From: Methylococcaceae bacterium
GTDB taxonomy: Bacteria > Pseudomonadota > Gammaproteobacteria > Methylococcales > Methylococcaceae
Length of the DNA stretch: 7,592 nt
Direction: 5' to 3'
Assembly: GCA_012026715.1 (NCBI GenBank)
Contig: VEPB01000136.1
Location: 1 to 7,592, forward strand
Part shown: in pieces, positions 1-6,192 of the stretch
How the letters are laid out: the number at the start of each line of letters is the position of its first letter
How positions within the stretch are numbered: position 1 is the first letter of the stretch
Notes under the pieces: generated by a model
What the model was told of the DNA's origin: nothing
What the model saw: the letters and a program-made list of their open reading frames with translations, nothing else
Databases searched by the model: none
Position numbers and translations under genes: made by a program

Positions 1-1
1 C

Positions 2-109
2 CAGGTCAAGGACAGCACCGTGCTGAACGGTTCTGCCAACAGCGAAAACCTGAACCTGTCCATTGGCGAGAAGTCGGTGGCCAGCACCGGTTCGGTCACC
101 ATCGAATAA
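2..109 (+). CDS. 3' end of an unrecognised gene (C-terminal 35 residues)
   Basis: The frame is open from the left edge of the window and stops at TAA (107-109). The visible tail is 35 residues, rich in Ser, Asn, Thr and Val, and ends in GSVTIE. It alternates polar and hydrophobic residues (for example NLNLSIGEKSVA), as in short beta-strand repeats of secreted or surface proteins, and has no Cys or aromatic residue. I do not recognise the family and the rest lies outside the window. A strong terminator begins about 30 bases after the stop, which supports a real gene end here. It could be the tail of an adhesin-like or structural protein, but that is only an impression from composition. Confidence 0.6.
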   Translation, partial: QVKDSTVLNGSANSENLNLSIGEKSVASTGSVTIE

Positions 110-137
110 GCCAGAGGACCAGCGCTTACGGAAAAGC

Positions 138-171
138 AAGGGCCGGCATCCGCGCGATGCCGGCCCTTTTT
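138..171 (+). terminator. Rho-independent terminator, probably bidirectional
   Basis: The arms GGGCCGGCAT (140-149) and ATGCCGGCCC (157-166) pair perfectly around a 7-base loop. The stem extends by two A-T pairs (138-139 with 167-168). A run of five T (167-171) follows on the plus strand, so it terminates the gene ending at 109. The hairpin lies about 30 bases past the stop of the convergent heat-shock gene. Read on the minus strand, the stem is followed by TTGCTTTTCC, a weaker T-rich tract, so it may serve both genes. Confidence 0.92.
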
Positions 172-197
172 GTGGTTACTGCGACGCGTGCGGCCGA

Positions 198-644
198 TCA
201 GGATTCGCCAACCACCACCACGCGGCGCGGCTGCTGCTGCGACCGCTTGGGAATGACGATCTCCAGCACGCCATTGTTGCAGCGCGCCGACACCCCTTCC
301 GCGTCGGCGGTATCGGGCAGCGAGAAGCGCCGATAGAAGCTGCCGTAGACCCGCTCGATCCGCTTGTAGCCTTCGCGCCGCTCGGCGGCTGCGGTGCTGC
401 GTTCACCCCGGAGGCTCAGAATGCCTTCCTCCATGGTCACCTCGATCTGGTCGGGACTGACTCCGGGCAGATCCGCCAGCAAGACATAACAGTTGGCCTC
501 CTCCTTGATGTCCACCGCCGGCGTCCATTCCGCCGTCGCCACCGTGCTGGGCTGTTCGGCGCCACCACGGGCGCCTTCGTGGGATCGTTCCAATTCCCGC
601 TGCAGCAGATTCAACAGGGTCCAGGGTTCGTATCTATGATTCAT
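198..644 (-). CDS. hsp20: Small heat-shock protein, Hsp20/alpha-crystallin family
   Basis: A 148-residue ATP-independent cytoplasmic chaperone that should bind unfolding proteins and hold them for refolding by DnaK/ClpB. A short N-terminal arm (about 1-38, starting MNHRYEPWTLLNLLQREL) precedes the alpha-crystallin domain (about 39-133). The domain carries the family marks: WTPAVDIKEE, LADLPGV near 57-62, LSLRGER near 77-82, and the closing GVLEIVIPK (125-133). The short tail ends PRRVVVVGES, where the usual I-x-I/V oligomer contact appears as V-V-V. The frame is open 32 codons further upstream, to an ATG at 740. I chose the ATG at 644 because it has a GAGGA ribosome site, matches family length, and lies just downstream of a heat-shock promoter that falls inside the longer frame. 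It is monocistronic and convergent with the gene ending at 109. Confidence 0.95.
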   Translation of the reverse strand: MNHRYEPWTLLNLLQRELERSHEGARGGAEQPSTVATAEWTPAVDIKEEANCYVLLADLPGVSPDQIEVTMEEGILSLRGERSTAAAERREGYKRIERVYGSFYRRFSLPDTADAEGVSARCNNGVLEIVIPKRSQQQPRRVVVVGES

Positions 645-650
645 GACGAG

Positions 651-655
651 TCCTC
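651..655 (-). promoter_or_regulatory. Ribosome binding site of hsp20 (decides the start)
   Basis: GAGGA on the minus strand sits 6 bases before the ATG at 644. This supports that start over the in-frame ATG at 740. Confidence 0.75.
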
Positions 656-678
656 GCAGGGCTTGATGACATCGATGG

Positions 679-707
679 ATCTGGGGCCCCGTCGGCATGG
701 TTTCAAG
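679..707 (-). promoter_or_regulatory. Sigma-32 (RpoH) heat-shock promoter of hsp20
   Basis: On the minus strand, CTTGAA (702-707) is followed after 15 bases by CCCCAGAT (679-686). The known sigma-32 pattern is CTTGAA, 13 to 17 bases, CCCCATNT. The -35 is perfect, and the -10 has all four C and differs only in the sixth position, within CCCCA-x-AT. Transcription would start near 670-672, leaving a leader of about 26-28 bases before the hsp20 ATG. A heat-shock promoter in front of a heat-shock chaperone is what the biology predicts. Confidence 0.8.
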
Positions 708-937
708 ACCCGCGCCGGGGGCAATGAGGGCATCAGACAAAATTCATTCCGCAATTGCCGTGATCCGGGCGGGCGGTGGTCGATACCGGATGTCTCGGTC
801 TCCGGTCGGGGCTCCAAACTCGGCCCGGATTCGCAGACCGCGGAGCGTCGACCTTGAAAAACTCAACCCGTCCATTTGACTACGCGCGCCGACCGGTTGG
901 TTCTTCCGCCATCGCGATCGATGCCTCAGAGGCTGAG

Positions 938-1021
938 CATTGCGCGGAATCACGCTGCGAGGATGGGTCCATTCGCGCCTTCCCGAGAACTGGGGAATCC
1001 GCGCGGTCGGAGCTCGCAATG
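938..1021. repeat. Palindromic, repeat-like element with nested inverted arms
   Basis: The outer arms CATTGCG (938-944) and CGCAATG (1015-1021) are perfect inverted copies. Inside them GCGCGGAATC (942-951) and GAATCCGCGC (995-1004) pair with one mismatch. The loop contains a smaller palindrome, ATGG-GT-CCAT (963-972). The minus strand at 1012-1023 reads GTCATTGCGAGC, a core I recall from dispersed intergenic repeats in many bacteria. Copy number cannot be judged from one window. It could instead be a transcribed hairpin region downstream of purL. Confidence 0.4.
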
Positions 1022-1118
1022 ACATCCCAAACCAGCGGCCTTGCTACCAGGCGCCTCGCCTTCCCTGAAACCACGCCGCCGGCACCGGAATCTCGCAGGA
1101 CCACGACGAGCGACGTTG

Positions 1119-1143
1119 CCGGTTGCCACGCCGGAGTAACCGG
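1119..1143 (-). terminator. Weak hairpin just after the purL stop
   Basis: The arms CCGGTT (1119-1124) and AACCGG (1138-1143) form a 6-pair stem with a 13-base loop, one base past the purL TAA. No T run follows on the minus strand, so it is not a good intrinsic terminator. It may only protect the 3' end, or be chance in GC-rich DNA. Confidence 0.2.
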
Positions 1144-1144
1144 A

Positions 1145-4100
1145 TTAGCCGATCCAGACCCGGGCGTTGCGGAACATCCGCATCCACGGCCCATACTCGC
1201 CCCAAGTGTCGGGATGCCAGGAGTTTTGCAGGGTCCGGAAGCAACGCTCGGGATGGGGCATCATGACGGTGAAGCGGCCGTCGGAGGTCGTGAGTCCGGT
1301 GATGCCGAACGGCGAACCGTTCGGATTGTGGGGAAAGGTCTCGGTGGGCTCGCCATAGTGATCGACGTAGCGCAGAGCCACCGTGCCGGAGTGCAGGATG
1401 GTCTTGGGGTCGCCCCGGAATTCGGCCCGACCTTCGCCATGGGCAATCACCACCGGCATGCGGGAACCCTCCATGCCGGCGAAGAAGATCGACGGCGACT
1501 TCTCCACTTCCACCATCACCACCCTCGCCTCGAACTGTTCCGAGGTATTGCGGGCAAAGTGGGGCCAATGCTGGGCGCCGGGTATCATGCCGCGCAAATG
1601 GGCCATCATCTGGCAGCCGTTGCAGACGCCCAGACCGAAAGTCTCGGGACGTTGAAAGAAGGCGTCGAACTCGTCGCGCAGCCGCTCTCCGAACAGGATG
1701 GACTTGGCCCAGCCGCCCCCGGCACCCAGCACGTCGCCATACGAAAAGCCACCGCAAGCCGCCAGTCCCACGAAATCTGCCAGACTGGTTCGGCCTTCCT
1801 GCAGGTCGCTCATGTGGAGGTCGACACAGGCGAATCCCGCCCGATCGAAGGCCGCTGCCATTTCCACGTGACCGTTCACCCCCTGCTCCCGCAGGATGGC
1901 GATTCGGGGTCGCTGGCGTGCGACGAACGGTGCGGCGACGTCTTCCCCCACGTCGAAGGTGAGCACCGCCTGCAACCCCGGATCCTGCTCATCGTCGATG
2001 CCGTGGAATTCCGCCTTGGCACACTCGGGGTTATCGCGCAGGACCTGCATGCGGTAACTGGTCTCCGACCAGATTTTCTGCAATTCGGCTCGTCCGGCGG
2101 CCAGCACTGTCCGCTCGTTGCGGGTCACCACCACCTGGCGGTCGGCCCGAGGCGCGCCGATCAAGCGGGTACAGCCGGCCAGGCCCGCCGCTTCCAGCCG
2201 TTCCAGAACCTTGCCCAAGCGGTCGTCGGCCACCTGCACCACCGCACCCAATTCTTCGTTGAACAGCGCCGCGAGGTCGTTTTCACCGAGTTCGTCCAGG
2301 GCGATTTCCACACCGCAGCGGGAGGCGAAGGCCATTTCGCACACCGTCGCCCAGAGACCGCCGTCGGAGCGGTCGTGATAGGCCAGCAGCAGATCCTCCA
2401 CGACCAGTCCCTGAACCGCGTTGAAGAAACTCTTGAACAGCGCGGGATCGTCCAGGTCAGGACAGGCATCGCCCAGCTGTCCGTAGACCTGGGCCAGCGC
2501 CGACCCGCCCAGCCTGTTGCGGCCCTCGCCCAGATCGATCAGCAGCAGCCGGGTGCGCCCCACATCCAGCCGCAGTTGCGGCGTCAGGGTACGGGCGGCA
2601 TCGAGCACCGGCGCGAAGGCCGAGACGATCAGGGAAACCGGCGCGGTCACCGACTGCTGCCGCTCGCCATCCTTCCACACGGTCTTCATGGACAGCGAAT
2701 CCTTGCCCACCGGGATGGCGATGCCCAGGGCCGGACACAGGTCCAGTCCCACCGCCTTCACCGTGTCGAACAGCCGGGCGTCCTCCCCGTCCACGCCCGC
2801 GGCGGCCATCCAGTTGGCCGACAGCTTGACGTTGCCGATCGCCCCGACCGCCGCGGCAGCCAGGTTGGTCAGCGCTTCCCCAACCGCCATGCGGCCCGAG
2901 GCCGGGGCGTCAATCAGCGCCAGCGGACTGCGTTCGCCCATGGCCATCGCCTCGCCGGTGACCCCGTGAAAGCCGCTGGAGGTGACGGCCACATCGGCCA
3001 CCGGAATCTGCCAGGGACCGACCATCTGGTCACGCGCCACCAGCCCGCCCACCGAGCGGTCGCCGATGTGAATCAAAAAGCTCTTGTCCGCCACCACCGG
3101 CAACCGCAACACCCGGCGCGTCGCCTCGGCCAGATCCACCTCGCCGAAATCCAGGGGCGCCAATGCCGGCTCGGCATGACTCACGTCCCGCTCCATCCGG
3201 GGCGGGTTGCCGAACAGCAGGGACATGGGAATGTCGATGGGATGGTTACCCAGCAATTCGTCATGGAGGATCAGGTCCGGCGTTTCGGTGGCCTGGCCGA
3301 TGACCGCATAGGGACAGCGTTCGCGCCGGCAGAACTGCTCGAACTGCGCCAGCCCCGCGGGCTTCAGCGCCAGAACGTAGCGTTCCTGGGCCTCGTTGCA
3401 CCAGATCTGCAGCGGCGACAGGGAGGGCTCGGCGTTGGGCACCTGGCGCAATTCGAAGCGGCCGCCGCGTTCGGCGTCGTGGATGATCTCCGGCACCGCG
3501 TTGGATAAACCGCCGGCCCCCACGTCGTGGATCGACAGGATGGGATTGTCTTTGCCCAGCGCGACACACCGGTTGATCACCTCCTGGCAGCGCCGCTGCA
3601 TTTCCGGGTTATCCCGTTGCACCGACGCAAAATCCAGCTCCTCCGAACCCTCGCCACTGGCCTGCGACGACGCCGCTCCGCCACCCAGCCCGATCAGCAT
3701 GGCGGGACCGCCCAGTACCACGATGGAACTGCCTGGGGAAATCGCTTCCTTGGCGGTGAGCATGGGCCGGATGCTACCCATGCCGCCAGCGATCATGATG
3801 GGCTTGTGGTAGCCGCGATAGCCCTTGCCGGACGGGTCGGGCTGTTCGAAGGTGCGGAAATAGCCGGCCAGGTTGGGCCGGCCGAATTCGTTGTTGAAAG
3901 CCGCCCCGCCGATGGGTCCCTCCAGCATGATCTGGAGCGGCGAAGCGATCCGCTCCGGCTTGCCACAGCTGGCTTCCCAGGGCTGGGTAAATCCCGGCAG
4001 CTGCAGATGGGAAACGGAGAATCCGGTCAGCCCGGCCTTGGTTCGGGAACCCCGCCCGGTGGCACCTTCGTCGCGAATCTCCCCGCCCGACCCGGTCGCC

Positions 4101-5023
4101 GCGCCGGCGTGGGGGGAGATGGCGGTGGGGTGGTTGTGGGTTTCCACTTTCATCAGGATATGGGCGGGCTCCTCCCGGTAGCCATACTCGCCGGACGCGG
4201 GATCGGGCTGGAACAGCTTGGCGACCGGCCCCTGGATCACGGCGGCGTTGTCCTTGTAGGCGGAGATCACCCCGCCCGGATGCGAGCGGGTGGTGTGGCG
4301 AATCATGCCAAACAGGGTCTGATCGCGGTCCTCGCCGTCGATCCGCCAGGAGGCGTTGAAAATCTTGTGGCGGCAATGCTCGGAATTGGCCTGGGCGAAC
4401 ATCATCAGTTCGACGTCGGTGGGATTGCGCTTTAGGGCCGCGTAAGACCGCTCCAGGTAATCCAGTTCCTGGTCCGACAAGGCCAGCCCCAGCTGGCTGT
4501 TGGCCTTGACCAGCGCCCACCGGCCTTCTTCCAAGAAAGGCAGGTAATCCAACGGTGCCGGTTCGCTGTGGCCGAACAGCAGTTGTTCCTGACCGCGGCC
4601 CAGCACGGCCTGAGTCATGCGGTCATGCAGCAGCGGTTTGAGTTGATCGCGCTGGCGCAGGCTCAGAGGTTCGCTGCAGCGGATCGTGTACTCGATGCCC
4701 CGCTCCACCCGCAACACCGGAATCAAGCCACAGCGTTTGACGATTTCGCTAGCCTTGCTCGACCAGGGAGAAATGGTGCCGGGTCGGGGTACCGCCAGAA
4801 AATGTTCGCCCTCCGGCGCCACACGGGAGGGTTTGTTGGAAACACCCAGGATTTGCTCGAAGGATTTGGTCTCTTCCGGAGACAGTTCGCGCTCGGTTTC
4901 CGCCAAATAGACAAAATGAGCGGCAATCTGGTCAACGCTCCCAAGGACCGCCTTCAATCTAGCGCGGAGGTTGTGCAGACGGAACGGCGACAGGGCGGCC
5001 GCACCAGGAACTCGAAGTATCAT
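1145..5023 (-). CDS. purL: Phosphoribosylformylglycinamidine synthase (FGAM synthetase), single-chain form
   Basis: A 1292-residue cytoplasmic enzyme (E. coli 1295) for the fourth step of purine synthesis: FGAR + glutamine + ATP to FGAM. From the N-terminus it has a PurS-like domain (about 1-150), a linker, two ATP-grasp-unrelated AIRS-type halves (about 220-980), and a glutamine amidotransferase domain (about 1038-1292). QANSEHCRHK (211-220) contains His216, equivalent to the catalytic histidine of the synthetase site. HILMKVETHNHPTAISP, GGAAFNNEFGRP and SIHDVGAGGLSNA are near-identical to E. coli. The amidotransferase triad is complete: Cys1134 in GVCNGCQMM, and His1257 and Glu1259 in MMPHPER. 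The ATG at 5023 gives the family N-terminus (ILR...ALSPFRL) and has only a modest AGG site 7 bases upstream. It follows bamC in the same direction after 186 bases. No PurR-like box was seen. No frameshift or missing key residue. Confidence 0.99.
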   Translation of the reverse strand: MILRVPGAAALSPFRLHNLRARLKAVLGSVDQIAAHFVYLAETERELSPEETKSFEQILGVSNKPSRVAPEGEHFLAVPRPGTISPWSSKASEIVKRCGLIPVLRVERGIEYTIRCSEPLSLRQRDQLKPLLHDRMTQAVLGRGQEQLLFGHSEPAPLDYLPFLEEGRWALVKANSQLGLALSDQELDYLERSYAALKRNPTDVELMMFAQANSEHCRHKIFNASWRIDGEDRDQTLFGMIRHTTRSHPGGVISAYKDNAAVIQGPVAKLFQPDPASGEYGYREEPAHILMKVETHNHPTAISPHAGAATGSGGEIRDEGATGRGSRTKAGLTGFSVSHLQLPGFTQPWEASCGKPERIASPLQIMLEGPIGGAAFNNEFGRPNLAGYFRTFEQPDPSGKGYRGYHKPIMIAGGMGSIRPMLTAKEAISPGSSIVVLGGPAMLIGLGGGAASSQASGEGSEELDFASVQRDNPEMQRRCQEVINRCVALGKDNPILSIHDVGAGGLSNAVPEIIHDAERGGRFELRQVPNAEPSLSPLQIWCNEAQERYVLALKPAGLAQFEQFCRRERCPYAVIGQATETPDLILHDELLGNHPIDIPMSLLFGNPPRMERDVSHAEPALAPLDFGEVDLAEATRRVLRLPVVADKSFLIHIGDRSVGGLVARDQMVGPWQIPVADVAVTSSGFHGVTGEAMAMGERSPLALIDAPASGRMAVGEALTNLAAAAVGAIGNVKLSANWMAAAGVDGEDARLFDTVKAVGLDLCPALGIAIPVGKDSLSMKTVWKDGERQQSVTAPVSLIVSAFAPVLDAARTLTPQLRLDVGRTRLLLIDLGEGRNRLGGSALAQVYGQLGDACPDLDDPALFKSFFNAVQGLVVEDLLLAYHDRSDGGLWATVCEMAFASRCGVEIALDELGENDLAALFNEELGAVVQVADDRLGKVLERLEAAGLAGCTRLIGAPRADRQVVVTRNERTVLAAGRAELQKIWSETSYRMQVLRDNPECAKAEFHGIDDEQDPGLQAVLTFDVGEDVAAPFVARQRPRIAILREQGVNGHVEMAAAFDRAGFACVDLHMSDLQEGRTSLADFVGLAACGGFSYGDVLGAGGGWAKSILFGERLRDEFDAFFQRPETFGLGVCNGCQMMAHLRGMIPGAQHWPHFARNTSEQFEARVVMVEVEKSPSIFFAGMEGSRMPVVIAHGEGRAEFRGDPKTILHSGTVALRYVDHYGEPTETFPHNPNGSPFGITGLTTSDGRFTVMMPHPERCFRTLQNSWHPDTWGEYGPWMRMFRNARVWIG

Positions 5024-5209
5024 GGCTGAACCTGAGAGTGGGTGACTGCCGGGGGCGGCAGGGACTGGTGATCCGCAAGGTTAGCGGAATCCGGACTGGA
5101 ATCGTAGGGGTTGGACGGCCTGCATCCGCCGCGCGAATGCGCCCGCGCCGACCTGCTCCGGCGGCGCTGACGGAACGTTGGGCGACCTGCGGATCCGGCG
5201 CTGCCGGGC
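5024..5209 (-). other. Leader between bamC and purL
   Basis: These 186 bases contain no gene. On the plus strand a hairpin made of GATCCGC (5070-5076) and GCGGAATC (5084-5091, one bulged A) is flanked by two direct copies of GGACTGG (5062-5068 and 5093-5099). A second GC-rich stem pairs GCGCCG (5145-5150) with CGGCGC (5162-5167), without a T run, so no intrinsic terminator for bamC is evident. TACGAT on the minus strand near 5101-5106 resembles a -10 box but lacks a good -35. Whether purL has its own promoter here is undecided. Confidence 0.4.
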
Positions 5210-5959
5210 TCAGTCTTCCTTGCTCTTTTCGGAATCGCTTTCGCCGGAACCCTGATCGCCCTCATCCAGCGACTTGAGCTTGTCATTAAGCTGTTTCAGC
5301 AACTGCAGCCCCGCCCCATCCCCGGCGATCTTGTCCGAACTGTCCCGCACCGAGATGGTGGTGACGCTTTCGCCTTCCTCCAGAACCACCTTGAAGCTCT
5401 GTCCATCCGAGTCCGAACCGCTGAACACCGACTTGATATCGGCCCACAGCCCGGTTTCCTCGTCCTTCTTGGACTTGCCGGTACCGCCGTAATTGACGAA
5501 AAACACCCCTTCGGAACGGTTGCGGTCGGTCACCTCCACTTCCAGCCGGCCCAGCGCCCGGTGTACGTCATTCCAGGCCTGCGCAAAGGACTCTTCAATC
5601 TCGATGAGCGGCGCATCCTGGGAGTTCTGCGCCAAGGTCGTCGAAGCCGGCTTGGGGCTTCGGCTGCGCTTGTCTGCCTGCGGCTTGGTCGCTTCCGTGT
5701 CGTCGCTGGCCGCCACCTCGCTGCGTTCCTCCTCCTTGTCCTTTTCCGCGGGGGTCGGCCCATCCCCTCGACTGGCAACCTTGGCCCCCTCGATGGTGCC
5801 ACTGCTGAGGTCAGGTGGAATTTCCAGAGGCGGCAAGTCGGTGCTGTAGCGGTACTGCTTCTGTTTGTCCGGGAACAATCCGGCGATGAAGCTGCAGCCG
5901 GATAGGGCCGCCACCATCACCAGACCGATCATCGGCTTGACGGGAAATGGAATATTCAT
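5210..5959 (-). CDS. bamC: Outer-membrane assembly lipoprotein BamC (NlpB), short form
   Basis: A 249-residue lipoprotein predicted to be an accessory part of the BAM complex, which folds beta-barrel proteins into the outer membrane. A lipoprotein signal (K8, hydrophobic core 10-18) ends in the lipobox LSGC with Cys22 as the acylated residue; Ser23 follows, so no inner-membrane retention signal. YRYSTDLPPLEIPPDLS (36-52) is the typical BamC N-terminal segment, which in E. coli wraps along BamD. A very charged linker (about 64-104) leads to one helix-grip-like domain (about 117-232, with EESFAQAWNDVHRAL and GVFFVNYGG) and an acidic tail. E. coli BamC is 344 residues with two such domains, so this protein seems to have only one. 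The frame is open further upstream through a repeat, but only the ATG at 5959 gives a proper signal peptide. Its ribosome site is poor. It lies downstream of dapA, as in E. coli. Confidence 0.9.
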   Translation of the reverse strand: MNIPFPVKPMIGLVMVAALSGCSFIAGLFPDKQKQYRYSTDLPPLEIPPDLSSGTIEGAKVASRGDGPTPAEKDKEEERSEVAASDDTEATKPQADKRSRSPKPASTTLAQNSQDAPLIEIEESFAQAWNDVHRALGRLEVEVTDRNRSEGVFFVNYGGTGKSKKDEETGLWADIKSVFSGSDSDGQSFKVVLEEGESVTTISVRDSSDKIAGDGAGLQLLKQLNDKLKSLDEGDQGSGESDSEKSKED

Positions 5960-5996
5960 GGTCGTTAACGTGAAAATCGCGAAGCGAACACCTTGA

Positions 5997-6106
5997 TCTC
6001 CCTCTGGGAGAAACCACCCGGCCCCGCGGCCCGAGGATTGGGGCCCTGGAACCGGGTGGTCGCTTCCCTCATCCCGCCCTTCGGGCCAGCTTCTCCCAGA
6101 GGGAGA
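5997..6106. repeat. 110-base element with perfect 16-base inverted ends, between dapA and bamC
   Basis: TCTCCCTCTGGGAGAA (5997-6012) and TTCTCCCAGAGGGAGA (6091-6106) are exact inverted copies. Each arm is itself a small hairpin (TCTCCC, 3 bases, GGGAGA). Inside are two more hairpins: ACCACCCGG/CCGGGTGGT (6013-6021 with 6052-6060) directly against the left arm, and GCCC-TTC-GGGC (6076-6086). The whole can fold as a long stem closing a branched loop. It resembles the CTCCC..GGGAG type of dispersed intergenic repeat seen in many GC-rich proteobacteria. No transposase and no clear target-site duplication. It ends 37 bases before the bamC start and would be transcribed with dapA-bamC. Confidence 0.8.
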
Positions 6107-6118
6107 AGGGAAAGGGAG

Positions 6119-6133
6119 GCGGCCATGGGCCGC
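6119..6133 (-). other. GC-rich hairpin downstream of dapA
   Basis: GCGGCC (6119-6124) and GGCCGC (6128-6133) pair around three bases, 60 bases after the dapA stop. On the minus strand it is followed by a pyrimidine tract (CTCCCTTTCCCTTCTCCC) rather than a T run. It may slow polymerase or mark the dapA 3' end, but it is not a clear terminator. Confidence 0.25.
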
Positions 6134-6192
6134 AGATTCTTGGGTAGGGCCGGGGTGAAGGAAACCGGGCTTGGCACGACTGCCATGAGCGG

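Larger units (their letters stand above)
745..1144. other. 400-base intergenic region between purL and hsp20
   Basis: Several frames stay open across this stretch, but none has a ribosome site together with a protein pattern I recognise. Their conceptual products are rich in Arg, Ser and Pro, as expected of non-coding GC-rich DNA. The region holds the palindromic element at 938-1021, a weak hairpin just after purL, and the short interrupted palindrome CTCAGAGGCTGAG (926-938). I see no tRNA, riboswitch or transposase fragment. It may be composed partly of dispersed repeat sequence. Confidence 0.6.

Noticed and set aside
645..657. Possible RNA thermometer covering the hsp20 ribosome site (CGAG-GA-CTCG).
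   Set aside because: The loop would have only two bases and the stem four pairs, so it cannot form stably. No four-U or ROSE-like pattern is visible.
853..877. Plus-strand CTTGAAA followed by CCATTT, similar to a second sigma-32 promoter.
   Set aside because: The spacing is too short for the consensus, the -10 lacks two of the C residues, and no plus-strand gene lies downstream.
923..938. Short palindromes GCCTCAGAGGC and CTCAGAGGCTGAG considered as a terminator.
   Set aside because: They overlap and exclude each other, the stems are five pairs, and no T run follows on either strand.
744..1025. A 93-codon minus-strand frame, and an overlapping one at 880-1194, in the gap after purL.
   Set aside because: Arg/Pro/Ser-rich products, no clear ribosome site, and overlap with a palindromic repeat-like element. 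They look like translated non-coding DNA.
776..3508. A 910-codon open frame on the plus strand across the 3' half of purL.
   Set aside because: It is antisense to a gene with full PurL motifs and an intact amidotransferase triad. Its product is rich in His, Gln, Arg and Gly with no recognisable domain, as expected of the complement of a GC-rich coding frame.
3527..4435. A 302-codon plus-strand frame antisense to the N-terminal half of purL.
   Set aside because: Same reason: a shadow of purL, low-diversity composition, no ribosome site or family pattern.
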